Part shown: piece after piece, positions 1 to 7,099 of the stretch
Layout: each line of letters starts with the position of its first letter
How positions within the stretch are numbered: position 1 is the first letter of the stretch
Source: Crystallibacter sulfonylureivorans_A
Lineage (GTDB): Bacteria > Actinomycetota > Actinomycetes > Actinomycetales > Micrococcaceae
Length of the DNA: 64,000 nt
Assembly (NCBI RefSeq): GCF_047607445.1
Contig: NZ_JBLKRT010000026.1
Coordinates: forward strand, 1-64,000
Reading direction: 5' to 3'
The notes under the pieces: model-generated
Database searches by the model: none
The model's input: only the letters and a program-made list of their open reading frames with translations
Told to the model about the DNA's origin: nothing
Program-made: the position numbers and the translations under genes

Positions 1-355
1 TACGCACCAACGTGGGGAGAGCCTTCGCCGAGGTAACGAGCCGCTGTTGCAACGCAGTGAAGTCCAGCCGGTCCTCGGACCAGATCACGACTTCGCCATC
101 AAGCAGGCAGCCGGGAGGCAGCAGCTCGGCTGCCGCGTTGATCAGGTCCGGGAAGTACCGGGAAAGGTCCTTGCCCTGCCGGGACCAGATGGAAGTGTCA
201 TCCCCGTCGCGGGCGAGGACTGCGCGGTAGCCGTCCCACTTGGGCTCGTACCAGGCTCCGCCGGGTAGAGCCCCGGGGCCTGGCATTTTCCCCACGGCAC
301 GGGCCAACGCCACCTTCACCGGCGGTCGCAGACCCTCCGGCAGCCCGGCATCCAT
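1..355 (-). CDS. ATP-dependent DNA ligase, N-terminal part (cut by window edge)
   Basis: The reading frame is open from an ATG at 355 down to base 1, so the 3' part lies outside the window. The translation contains EPKWDGYRA, the KxDG adenylation motif of ATP-dependent ligases with the nucleotidyl lysine. It is followed by a WSRQGKDLSRYFPDL segment (RxG motif) and by LLDGEVVIW, the motif with the conserved glutamate. Such ligases seal nicks and often act in actinobacterial end-joining or SOS repair. An in-frame GTG lies three codons upstream, so the exact start is uncertain. The gene is divergent from the probable SOS-controlled pair at 464-1109. Family identity is strong; subtype (LigC- or LigD-like) cannot be told from 118 codons. 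Confidence 0.85.
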   Translation of the reverse strand, partial: MDAGLPEGLRPPVKVALARAVGKMPGPGALPGGAWYEPKWDGYRAVLARDGDDTSIWSRQGKDLSRYFPDLINAAAELLPPGCLLDGEVVIWSEDRLDFTALQQRLVTSAKALPTLVR

Positions 356-438
356 GCAGCCCACGATACAAGGAACGCCTTGGAGTCACTGGGCGGGGCC
401 AGACGCTGAAATCTTTGGTTCGGGCGCTTCGCTTAATT

Positions 439-453
439 CGAATATGTGTTCTA
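439..453. promoter_or_regulatory. Candidate LexA (SOS) box
   Basis: The sequence CGAATATGTGTTCTA matches the actinobacterial/Bacillus LexA pattern CGAAC-N4-GTTCG, with one change in each half-site. It lies just upstream of the start at 464 and between two divergent genes linked to DNA repair. The match and position are seen in the sequence. LexA binding is inferred. Confidence 0.5.
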
Positions 454-463
454 TTTTTAAGGG

Positions 464-829
464 ATGGATCGGGAGGTGCCGGCGAAGCTGGCGGCCCGTT
501 ACACCAGGCGGGCCGAGCCGGTGTCGCTGACACCGGAGGAATTGGACTTCGAGCACTGCGACGTCACCCGGGTGGTGCCGGGTGTGCCGGTGTGGGCGTG
601 GATCCGGTTCCCGGGTGCAGCCGAGCTGGTCGCCGGTGAGGCGTTCGGCTGGACGTCCCGGGCGGTACAGGTCACCTGGACCGACGGTGGGGTCCGCCGG
701 GTGACCTGGGTCTGGGCGTCCGCGGTGCGGCGGCGGAACGATCAGGTACGGAACACGGCTTTGGGAGAGAGGACGGCGCAGGCCAATGACAGCGGTACAG
801 GAACACACAGGCCAGAGAACGCTCAATGA
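464..829 (+). CDS. Small hypothetical protein upstream of DUF6504 gene
   Basis: This is a 121-residue protein with a compact, tryptophan-rich core (VWAWIRFPG, RAVQVTWTDGG, VTWVWASAVRRR) that looks like a beta-rich domain, then a low-complexity tail. I do not recognise a named family. The start follows AAGGG directly, an unusually short gap, so the message may be leaderless or start slightly downstream. The 3' end overlaps the DUF6504 gene by 44 bases, which suggests translational coupling. In actinobacteria, small ORFs like this often sit in SOS mutagenesis cassettes beside DUF6504 and ImuB/DnaE2 genes. The candidate LexA box upstream agrees with that, but no polymerase gene follows here. Confidence 0.6.
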   Translation: MDREVPAKLAARYTRRAEPVSLTPEELDFEHCDVTRVVPGVPVWAWIRFPGAAELVAGEAFGWTSRAVQVTWTDGGVRRVTWVWASAVRRRNDQVRNTALGERTAQANDSGTGTHRPENAQ

Positions 830-1109
830 GCCGGTCGACATCCGGTTCACACCCCAGGGGGTGCCGTTGGCCGTGCGCTGGCGGGGCCGGCTCTGGCCTG
901 TGGCGGCCGAGCCGGTGCACTGGTTCAGCCGCTGGAATTGGTGGGAGTCCAACCTGCCGGCCGGGAAGGGGCAGGGCAACATTGTCGGCGTCGAATTCTG
1001 GCGCCTGCAGGTGCGCGCCACCTCAACGTCTCCTTTCCGGACGTTGGAGGTGCGCAAACACCCGGGGTGGGATGGATGGCATCTGGTCCACGTGTCCGAC
1101 GAAACCTAA
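786..1109 (+). CDS. DUF6504 family protein
   Basis: The 107-residue product has the pattern of DUF6504 proteins: VDIRFTPQGVPLAVRWRGRLWPV, then WFSRWNWW, then VEFWRLQV and a C-terminal GWHLVHVSD strand. The family is known from actinobacterial SOS cassettes next to ImuB-type and DnaE2 polymerases; its biochemical role is not established. It overlaps the preceding small gene and is probably cotranscribed with it from the promoter near the LexA-like box. A GAGAGGA sequence about nine bases upstream can serve as ribosome binding site. No polymerase gene follows, so this looks like a fragment of the usual cassette. Confidence 0.75.
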   Translation: MTAVQEHTGQRTLNEPVDIRFTPQGVPLAVRWRGRLWPVAAEPVHWFSRWNWWESNLPAGKGQGNIVGVEFWRLQVRATSTSPFRTLEVRKHPGWDGWHLVHVSDET

Positions 1110-1117
1110 GACGCAAA

Positions 1118-1137
1118 GGCCCGGCTGGAGGCGGGCC
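1118..1137 (+). terminator. Hairpin after the DUF6504 gene
   Basis: GGCCCG (1118-1123) pairs with CGGGCC (1132-1137) eight bases after the stop codon. There is no T-run, so it is only a possible terminator. Confidence 0.35.
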
Positions 1138-1143
1138 CCCTTC

Positions 1144-1272
1144 ATGGCGGCCCGCCGCGGCGTCGCGGCCGCCATGTTCTTGCGGCAACATGCCTCCGAA
1201 CCTGCGGGGGTGAGGATGGGCCAGCACTTGTGTGCCGGCCCATCCCAGGGTTTCCCTCTGCAAAGGAAAATC
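1144..1272 (+). repeat. Recurrent noncoding element, copy 1
   Basis: This gene-free stretch contains three structures. ATGGCGGCC (1144-1152) pairs with GGCCGCCAT (1167-1175). A long hairpin spans 1215-1244, GATGGGCC-A-GCAC, loop TTGT, then GTGC-C-GGCCCATC. It is followed by TTTCCCTCTGCAAAGGAAA at 1250-1268. The same order, a strong hairpin followed by the CAAAGGAAA box, recurs at 27764-27819 and 56385-56444. The region up to 1505 otherwise holds no gene I can support. Confidence 0.6.
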
Positions 1273-1505
1273 TTTGGGTGCAGCGTCAGCGCTGCACAGT
1301 GTCACGGCTGCACAGGGTCAGTGCTCGTCGAGCCGGTGGTCTTTCACGGCGAAATCTACCGGTCCGGTCGCCGGGCCTGCAGTCAGCAGGCGCAGTTCCA
1401 GGATGTCTTCAAAGCCGCTCGCACCCGAAGCGTACGGCGTGCCGGACATCGCGGTGTCGCGGTTGCTACGCTGTCTGTTCAATCCGCTCAGAAAGGGTGC
1501 AAGAA

Positions 1506-1787
1506 ATGGGCCTCAAAAATTTCTTTCAGCGCAAGGCTCCCGCCCCGGCACCTTCCAGCCCGTCACACTCAGTTGAGGCCGCCCAGAGCGGGTTTTCCTC
1601 AGCGGATCATGCGCAGGATCTTCGAGCTGCTTGGGACGAGCTGACGGAGGCAGCCCGAGAGTCGAAAGTGACCAATTTCCATGCATGCACGCGGACGGGG
1701 GGACCTTGGGCCGAAGACCCGACCGCAGTCCGGGCCATTGCCGCTACCCTCCGGGAACACCCCTTTGAGGGGCACCAGGACAGCTAA
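1506..1787 (+). CDS. Hypothetical 93-residue protein
   Basis: I chose the ATG at 1506 because AGAAAGGG lies about ten bases upstream; the frame is open further upstream but without a good start. The product begins MGLKNFFQRKAP, has a Pro/Ala/Ser-rich linker, and ends in a probably helical segment (LRAAWDELTEAARES) and a short conserved-looking tail (EDPTAVRAIAATLREHPF). There is no signal peptide and no recognised domain. It is the first of three closely spaced small genes (1506-2185) before the partition operon. Its role is unknown. Confidence 0.55.
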   Translation: MGLKNFFQRKAPAPAPSSPSHSVEAAQSGFSSADHAQDLRAAWDELTEAARESKVTNFHACTRTGGPWAEDPTAVRAIAATLREHPFEGHQDS

Positions 1788-1804
1788 AGTTCCCTTCCCA
1801 CTCT

Positions 1805-1972
1805 GTGACAAACGGGCGCAAGGCAGGACGGCGTGAGGTCACCGCAGAGGATGAGAAAGTCAGGCTAGCCCAGCAGTACAAAGCATCCGGCCTGAAGCCT
1901 GCCGACATAGGAAAGATCATCGGGGCCAGCCGCGCCACCGTGTACCGATACCTGAGCATGGAAGGTGCTTAG
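1805..1972 (+). CDS. Small helix-turn-helix protein or resolvase C-terminal remnant
   Basis: A GTG-started frame of 55 codons encodes a protein whose C-terminal part, SGLKPADIGKIIGASRATVY, strongly resembles the DNA-binding helix-turn-helix at the end of serine resolvases/invertases (HTH_7 type). There is no catalytic serine domain and no room for one upstream, because the frame is closed by a stop at 1766. There is no clear ribosome binding site. It may be a free-standing DNA-binding protein coupled to the small genes on either side, or a remnant of a resolvase gene. The domain call is good; whether it is expressed is uncertain. Confidence 0.5.
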   Translation: MTNGRKAGRREVTAEDEKVRLAQQYKASGLKPADIGKIIGASRATVYRYLSMEGA

Positions 1973-1975
1973 CCC

Positions 1976-2185
1976 GTGGATATTCACACAGCCACCGCAG
2001 ACCAGATTTACCGGCACCTGTTGGACGTACAGGACAGGCTCAGTGAGCTAACCAGTGACGACAAGCTGACGCTGGAGCGGGACGCCGAACAGGCGTACGG
2101 CACCGCGCGACGTGCCGTGGAACAGGTGAACGGACACCTAGACCAGGCACGGCAAATACTGGCCAGACTGGAGACCAGAGACTAG
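1976..2185 (+). CDS. Small coiled-coil hypothetical protein
   Basis: A GTG start three bases after the preceding stop gives a 69-residue, mostly helical, charged protein (MDIHTATADQIYRHLLDVQ, then repeated E/D/R/Q and spaced leucines). It should form a short coiled coil. No catalytic motif or membrane segment is present and I do not recognise the family. Its tight spacing with the HTH gene suggests one transcription unit. It converges with the partition operon on the other strand. Confidence 0.55.
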   Translation: MDIHTATADQIYRHLLDVQDRLSELTSDDKLTLERDAEQAYGTARRAVEQVNGHLDQARQILARLETRD

Positions 2186-2212
2186 AGCCGGCCGAGCAGT
2201 CGGCGCATTCAC

Positions 2213-2782
2213 TCAGCCTGCTTCCTTCTCCAGATACAACTTGTACACGGCCGTGATGAAGGCACTACGTGAGGGGGCTTCCATCCGCTTCATTTTCTCG
2301 TCAATCCATCGGACCTGTTGATCGTCTAGGCGTACGTTAATCTGGATTCCTGCAGCACCTCGAGGTCGACGAATCCTGCGAGGCATCCCGGTCTCAGGCT
2401 GTTGGGGGTCGGTCTCAAAGGCTTTAGCCAGTGTGCGTTCATCGATCACGTCAAAGGCTTCTACAAGGAGATCGGCGTATGTGGTTTGGTGACTACGAAC
2501 CATGTCTCTGACCTTCTCCAAGAGCACTGGAGGCAGATACACACCAACGTTGCGGATCGCGCCGCTTGCTTGTTCCGAAGATTTTGCCCGAGTCGCCTGG
2601 GCGGGTTTGGCTTCCTCCGGAGGTTCAGGAGCTAGAGCCTCGGGACCTGCTGGACGGCCGGGTACAGCAGAGACTGACTTACGTTTGGGGCTCAGCAGGC
2701 CTTGGAGGCTCGCTCCCCTTCCATCTGCGGTCAGGCTGGCAGGTGCAAACGCACCGGCCAGGCTCTGTCGCTCCGCGTTCAC
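2213..2782 (-). CDS. ParB-like partner of ParA with ribbon-helix-helix-type C-terminus
   Basis: This 189-residue protein follows parA, with the start overlapping its stop by four bases, the usual layout for a small centromere-binding partner. The N-terminal 80 residues are low-complexity and basic. A middle helical block begins VGVYLPPVLLEKVRDMV. The C-terminal domain, INVRLDDQQVRWIDEKMKRM followed by PSRSAFITAVYKLYLEKE, has the strand-helix-helix look of ribbon-helix-helix DNA-binding proteins. Proteins of this position and size bind a plasmid centromere and stimulate ParA. It is not the large KorB/Spo0J type; a broken gene of that type lies at 56.7-63.4 kb. Confidence 0.65.
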   Translation of the reverse strand: MNAERQSLAGAFAPASLTADGRGASLQGLLSPKRKSVSAVPGRPAGPEALAPEPPEEAKPAQATRAKSSEQASGAIRNVGVYLPPVLLEKVRDMVRSHQTTYADLLVEAFDVIDERTLAKAFETDPQQPETGMPRRIRRPRGAAGIQINVRLDDQQVRWIDEKMKRMEAPSRSAFITAVYKLYLEKEAG

Positions 2783-3717
2783 AGGTTTTCACTCTCAATC
2801 TGGTTGAGCCGGCGGAGGATCTCGCCGGTTAGCTGTTCATACTCTTCGGCCAAATCTCCCGCGCTTCGTGCAAAGAACTCTTCGGCGGGCTTCTCCCCCG
2901 CCCGCAGCGCTTTGAGGCGTTGCTTTTGGGCATCCGTTGCTGCGCCTTCGAGCTCGTAGAACAGAAGGCCCTTCTTGCGAGCGTCCGCACTGGCGCTTTC
3001 AAGATTTCGAATCCGGGTGTTAAAGACCGGGGCAACGTCTGAGAGCATTTCCTGCAAGCTATGGCGCACGCTGCGCTCAAGGCGGAGTGAACGGGGTCCA
3101 ACACCGAATAGCACGACACCAGCCAGTTGAAGCGCCGGATTGCGCTCCCGAACGGCCATAAATCGCCGGGCAACGCGCTCCACACCGTCAAGGCTGGCAT
3201 CGTCGGATCTTGTCGGAATGACGACCGCCGTGGAGACGGCAAACGCCCCTTCCACAAGCGTCCGCTCGCCAGGTGGAGTGTCGAGAAGGATCAAGTCGTA
3301 AGCTTCAGCGATAGGCGCTAGAACGGCGTAGAGAAGGTCGCCAAAGTCGCCGGCATCGTTACGCCCGGCCCGCGAGACCATGAGTCCCTGGATGTCTTCA
3401 AGGGCTTGCCCACCAGGGATCACGTCCAGGTTCTCTCGTACTTCAGTAAGCACCCGGGGGGCAGTGCCAGTGATGAGCGCATTAAACAGTTCCTGGCCGG
3501 TTTGCGGCTCATATCCAAGATCGCGTGCCAGATCACCCTGAGGGTCGAGGTCAACTAAGAGCACTTTTGCGCCCGCCAGCGCGGCGTAGCCGCCCACGTT
3601 TGCGACCGTAGTGGTCTTTCCGACTCCGCCCTTACCATTCGCGAGGGCGACCACCCTTTCAATGGCTTTGGAAGTGCTGGCTTCCCTCTCCGCCACAGCG
3701 TGTATTGAACGCGCCAT
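2779..3717 (-). CDS. parA: ParA-family partition ATPase
   Basis: The 312-residue product carries the deviant Walker A motif KGGVGKT at residues 29-35, followed by VLLVDLDPQGD (switch region) and LILLDTPPG (Walker B-like). These are the marks of ParA/Soj ATPases that move plasmid copies on the nucleoid. I chose the ATG at 3717 because AGTAGGA sits six bases upstream; an in-frame extension upstream has no ribosome binding site. The stop overlaps the start of the small partner gene, so the two form an operon. The AT-rich repeat region just upstream (3718-3962) is the natural candidate for promoter and centromere. Confidence 0.9.
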   Translation of the reverse strand: MARSIHAVAEREASTSKAIERVVALANGKGGVGKTTTVANVGGYAALAGAKVLLVDLDPQGDLARDLGYEPQTGQELFNALITGTAPRVLTEVRENLDVIPGGQALEDIQGLMVSRAGRNDAGDFGDLLYAVLAPIAEAYDLILLDTPPGERTLVEGAFAVSTAVVIPTRSDDASLDGVERVARRFMAVRERNPALQLAGVVLFGVGPRSLRLERSVRHSLQEMLSDVAPVFNTRIRNLESASADARKKGLLFYELEGAATDAQKQRLKALRAGEKPAEEFFARSAGDLAEEYEQLTGEILRRLNQIESENL

Positions 3718-3962
3718 ATGAGTTCCTACTCTCTTCCCTGCTCTGCCTTCTATCTTTGTCTCCGCTTGAAAGCTTATGGGTGGAACAGCATTATCCGGTG
3801 CAGCGACACTCGCTATTTTGCTTACCATTCGCATTGCTACCGTCCCCGCAAGATATAAAGCTGTTCAAGCAACTAGCGCAATAGCTGAATTTATGGCTAT
3901 AGCAATAGCACTGGTTATAGCCTTATGCACTGCTGCTGGCGGTGGGGCTTCAGCTGACACAC
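3718..3962. repeat. AT-rich repeat region upstream of parA, candidate partition site
   Basis: About 245 bases without a gene lie between parA and the replication gene. The region is clearly more AT-rich than its surroundings. Between 3876 and 3925 it holds short repeated words: GCAATAGC twice, the palindrome GCTATAGC, and GTTATAGC. Clustered short repeats beside parA are typical of plasmid centromeres or ParA operators. They could also be replication iterons, because the initiator gene ends here. The repeats are seen; the function is inferred. Confidence 0.45.
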
Positions 3963-5822
3963 CTAAGATGCACGCGCATAGACCAAGCCGGCGATAGTTT
4001 GTTCTTCGTCCGGTGGTCCGCCGTATTGCCAGTAGGGATAGTCATCTGTGGCGGTGGCCAGGATCGGTTCGCGAGACAATGCTCGCTTGGTGAGCCACTG
4101 GTGCCAGATGACACGTTCTGCCCGGTAGCGTTTCAGTTGCGCTCCGATGGCTTCGAGGACTCCGAAGCGTTCCGCCAGGGCGCGGAGGCTCGTATCGGTG
4201 ACGATCTCCCAGCGCCCGTTGACGCGGTTGACCATGTTCCAGGCGGCCATGAGTTCGAGGGCTTGGGCCACGGCTCTGGGGGAGAGGCGGCTGGCACGGG
4301 CTATCTCGGCTCCGGTCGGTGCCATATCGCCCTGTTCTATGGTTTCGTAGACGAACGCGGCCACGATGCCCAGCTCACGGAACACTGGGCGGAGAGCGTG
4401 TAGTTTGCCGGCCCGCCATGATCGCGTTTCTGCCCGCTCCAGGTATTGATCCGGGATCACCAGCTCATAGAGATCGGCACGCACGCCGCGCCCTTCGTTG
4501 GCCAAGCGGAGGAGCCGTATCTCACCGCTTGCCAGATCCCTAAGCTGTCGTGCCACGGTCGTTTCGTGTGTGCCGGTGGCCACAGCAAGGGAACGTACCC
4601 CAAATTCAATGAACCGGCTGCCGGCCTTAGACGCGGCTTCTCCCATCGCCCTCAGCAGCATCCGGATACCCAGGCCTGCCCGGGAACCAGCTAGAGAGTG
4701 CTCGTAAACTGCCAGCGCGTTTCGCCAGTTCAGCAGGTATTCGTACTCGGCAGGAGACTTCGCTTGCGGCAGCAGGGTTAATACTGGGGGGTGTGTATTA
4801 GGCGGGCTTGTGTAGCTTTTATGCCTAGTGTCATTCTCTGCCTCGTGGCCTTCGGTTTTCTTGCGGAGACCCTGGACGTAGGACACTGCGTTCTTCCAGT
4901 CCCGCTGTAGCGCTTTGGCCCGGTTCGCCGGGGAGTACCGGGAGTAGAAGGCCACCATGCCTGCCCAGATGTTTTGGTGCATGAGGCGTTGCACGTCGGT
5001 GAGGGCCCACCCAGCTGCCGCAGCGGAGGCGAGTACTCCTTGCCGTGCCTCTGAAGGGGAGTTGTATTTGCTGGTGTCGTAGTTGCCGCTGCGGGCTGTG
5101 TATTCCTTGTTCGGCTTAAGGGCTGTCGGGCCGCCGGTGCGGGGGATTGTTTCACCAGGTTCTAGCAGTTCAAGTGGCTCTGTGCGGCGTTGCCGGATGG
5201 CAGCCAGTTCCTCTTGGAGGTCCTCGCGCAGCTTGGTCCATGCCGGCCACTTGTTGCGATGGGCTTTGGCGATGTCGTAGGCGGTGTTCAGGCTCATGGT
5301 GAGCTTTTGGAAGCCGCCTCTTTTCCAGACGCTGCCCGGGACGCGGATGGCGCCCGTGGCGGCGTTCTCGTGGGGGCCGGGGTCGATGCTTGTGTATCGC
5401 TTGGCCAGGGCCTGGACGAATTCTTTGGCGTCGGTGAAGACGATTCCAAAGTTGAGGGGGACATAGAGGTGCCGGCCGCCGCTGGGGGACTGGTCCTCGA
5501 TCCATCGCACCTCATTGGCGGAGAACCAGCTGCGCAGTTGCCGGTGGTCGTCATCGACTTTGTCCTGTCCGCCTCGGCTGACGTCAAGGTCAAGACAGAG
5601 GGTGCGGACCATCCCATCCCGACCGCATGTGCGGACCGCAGCGGGAAAGGACGGCAGAGCAGCGGAGAGTTCGCGCTCTCCGCTGTCCCTGTAGGTCTTG
5701 CCGCCGTCCTTCGACAGGCGCATCCACGGCCCTGAGGCTATCAAGGGTGCCAGGGCACGCCACTCCGCTGCTGCCTGGTCCCTCTCAGACAGCGACAGCG
5801 GATGAAGACCCACTTCCGACAC
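3963..5822 (-). CDS. Plasmid replication initiator with primase-like (AEP) domain
   Basis: The 619-residue protein has in its first 150 residues the features of archaeo-eukaryotic primase/prim-pol domains: an LCLDLDVSR acidic motif (D78 and D80) and the SGGRHLYVPL motif at 114-123 with its histidine, followed by RVPGSVWKRGG. The C-terminal half holds winged-helix-like segments (VRSLAVATGTHETTVARQL and AEIARASRLSPRAVAQALEL). A primase domain joined to winged helices is common in actinobacterial plasmid Rep proteins that bind an origin and prime replication. A GTG at 5822 is the likely start. It lies beside parA, as expected for a replication/partition core. The family is inferred from motifs; the plasmid Rep role is likely but untested. 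Confidence 0.65.
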   Translation of the reverse strand: MSEVGLHPLSLSERDQAAAEWRALAPLIASGPWMRLSKDGGKTYRDSGERELSAALPSFPAAVRTCGRDGMVRTLCLDLDVSRGGQDKVDDDHRQLRSWFSANEVRWIEDQSPSGGRHLYVPLNFGIVFTDAKEFVQALAKRYTSIDPGPHENAATGAIRVPGSVWKRGGFQKLTMSLNTAYDIAKAHRNKWPAWTKLREDLQEELAAIRQRRTEPLELLEPGETIPRTGGPTALKPNKEYTARSGNYDTSKYNSPSEARQGVLASAAAAGWALTDVQRLMHQNIWAGMVAFYSRYSPANRAKALQRDWKNAVSYVQGLRKKTEGHEAENDTRHKSYTSPPNTHPPVLTLLPQAKSPAEYEYLLNWRNALAVYEHSLAGSRAGLGIRMLLRAMGEAASKAGSRFIEFGVRSLAVATGTHETTVARQLRDLASGEIRLLRLANEGRGVRADLYELVIPDQYLERAETRSWRAGKLHALRPVFRELGIVAAFVYETIEQGDMAPTGAEIARASRLSPRAVAQALELMAAWNMVNRVNGRWEIVTDTSLRALAERFGVLEAIGAQLKRYRAERVIWHQWLTKRALSREPILATATDDYPYWQYGGPPDEEQTIAGLVYARAS

Positions 5823-5877
5823 GCCGTCGGGCGCGGTCGGCCAGGCGTCACCTATCGCAAATGGGTGTGCGTGTATG

Positions 5878-5893
5878 ATGGAATCAACTCCAT
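5878..5893. promoter_or_regulatory. Palindrome upstream of the replication gene
   Basis: ATGGA-ATCAAC-TCCAT is a perfect inverted repeat 56 bases upstream of the GTG at 5822. It could be an operator for the initiator gene or part of an origin. Nothing else in 5823-5988 looks like a gene. Confidence 0.35.
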
Positions 5894-5988
5894 ATGGAAA
5901 AGGGCATGAAAATACCCGGTATCTGTATGAAGCTCGCTGTTGAAGAGTCTTGGCGGAATCACAACAGCTAGCTTGGATAACTTCATAA

Positions 5989-6013
5989 GAAGGCCCGCAT
6001 CCCGCGGGCCTTC
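5989..6013. terminator. Bidirectional-looking terminator hairpin
   Basis: GAAGGCCCGC (5989-5998) pairs perfectly with GCGGGCCTTC (6004-6013) around a five-base loop, with TTCATTT after it on the plus strand. It lies directly after the stop of the minus-strand gene at 6019, so it most likely ends that transcript. Confidence 0.6.
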
Positions 6014-6018
6014 TTCAT

Positions 6019-6261
6019 TTAACTGGCGCGGCTGATAGGCAAAGCCTCCTGACCGTGCAACGTTTCAATGTCAATGGTCAATAGGTGATCATGCACTAAG
6101 GACGCGACGTAGTCGCTAACAGAGCAGCCATGTGCTTCAGCTATGGCGAACAGCTTCTCGGCATCTGCGAGAGGCATGCGCGCTCCAACGAGATGGCGGG
6201 CACCCTTGCTGCGTTGCCCACCCTTGCTGTGACCCTTGATAGCCATAGGACCAGTCAACAT
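6019..6261 (-). CDS. Small ribbon-helix-helix-like protein
   Basis: The 80-residue product has a basic N-terminus (KGHSKGGQRSKGARHL) followed by RMPLADAEKLFAIAEAHGCSVSDYVASLVHDHL. This matches the strand-helix-helix pattern of small plasmid DNA-binding proteins: a strand, then two helices with a Ser-rich turn. There is no clear ribosome binding site; ATGs at 6261 and 6246 are both possible starts. It stands alone and ends at a strong hairpin. It may act in copy control, partition or regulation of the neighbouring modules, but the sequence does not say which. Confidence 0.5.
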   Translation of the reverse strand: MLTGPMAIKGHSKGGQRSKGARHLVGARMPLADAEKLFAIAEAHGCSVSDYVASLVHDHLLTIDIETLHGQEALPISRAS

Positions 6262-6391
6262 GTAACAGTTTCGATTGGCCCATATTGTTTGCGGCGTGTC
6301 GGTTGTATTTCTGTTCGTACGCACAATGTCACTGCGTCGCAGATTGGCTGGGCAGACCGGGTGTAAGTCAGAGGTGGCGCCATCGGGGTAG

Positions 6392-6565
6392 TCAGCAATT
6401 CGTATCCTCTTCCTGTGCCCGGCGCCTTAAAATCCGCTTGATAAGGTCAGCCCGAGGCGGGCCAGCCTCCTTCGCACGCCGCGTGACAAGCAGAGTTAAG
6501 AGCACCTTGGTATGGTTTGCCCTTGCCTGCCTAGTCCGGTCAGGCGCTAAATCAATACTACACAT
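6392..6565 (-). CDS. Possible small basic protein (weak)
   Basis: The frame from ATG 6565 encodes 57 residues, rich in Arg and Lys (NHTKVLLTLLVTRRAKEAG, IKRILRRRAQEED). The ATG lies one base beyond the palindromic operator at 6566-6584, so it could be a divergent, repressor-controlled gene. There is no ribosome binding site and no known family, so it may be only an open frame. The rest of 6262-6607 shows nothing else. Confidence 0.25.
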   Translation of the reverse strand: MCSIDLAPDRTRQARANHTKVLLTLLVTRRAKEAGPPRADLIKRILRRRAQEEDTNC

Positions 6566-6584
6566 CACTGAAATAATTTCAGTG
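6566..6584. promoter_or_regulatory. Palindromic operator, copy 1
   Basis: ACTGAAATAATTTCAGT (6567-6583), with one further paired base on each side, lies 24 bases before the ImmA/IrrE-like gene. The identical 17-mer returns at 9277-9293 beyond the last gene of the same group. This points to a specific regulator, most simply the EspR-like protein encoded at 8749-9264. Confidence 0.65.
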
Positions 6585-6607
6585 GCATGTGGACTGTGTG
6601 AGGACGG

Positions 6608-7099
6608 ATGGCGAATCATTTGCTAGAACCTACGGAGTTGTCCCTGCGGACGATCCAGTCCTTGCAGCTGCCGACTTCTCCCACCCTGCCGCACCTAATC
6701 ACCGCAGTAGAGCGGGCCTACGGCAAACCGTTGGAGTTCGATGAAGTAGCGGATGACGTGCTGGCGGACGGTGTCACCGGTCGGTGGATCGACATGCCTG
6801 ACCGGGGGATCATTCAGTACCGCCGCGGTCACGCGTTCTGGTGCCGGCATGTCATTTTGCATGAGTTCGGGCACATTCTGTTGGGGCACCAGGGTGAACC
6901 AGCTGACGGCCTTGAGTCCGCAGGCTTCTTTTCTGGAGTAGGTAAGCGGCGCGGGATCAGTTGGATGTGCCGCCCGGCCGCCATTCCCTTGGGAGAGGCC
7001 GAGCAGGCGGCCGAAAACCTCGCCTATGCACTGGCTCAACGGCTGGTAACGGGGCAGGATGCCTGCGTCTCCGACGCAGAACGGATTTTTGGACTGTGA
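6608..7099 (+). CDS. ImmA/IrrE-like zinc metallopeptidase
   Basis: The 163-residue protein contains HEFGH at residues 85-89 in the context HVILHEFGHILLGH, the zinc-binding HExxH helix of the ImmA/IrrE (DUF955) family. A later EQAAENLAYALAQRL helix fits the family's third-ligand region. Such peptidases typically cleave or destabilise a partner XRE-type repressor, as ImmA does with ImmR. It starts just after a palindromic operator and overlaps the next membrane-protein gene by four bases. It heads a four-gene unit ending with an EspR-like DNA-binding protein, its possible substrate. Family call strong; substrate inferred. Confidence 0.75.
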   Translation: MANHLLEPTELSLRTIQSLQLPTSPTLPHLITAVERAYGKPLEFDEVADDVLADGVTGRWIDMPDRGIIQYRRGHAFWCRHVILHEFGHILLGHQGEPADGLESAGFFSGVGKRRGISWMCRPAAIPLGEAEQAAENLAYALAQRLVTGQDACVSDAERIFGL

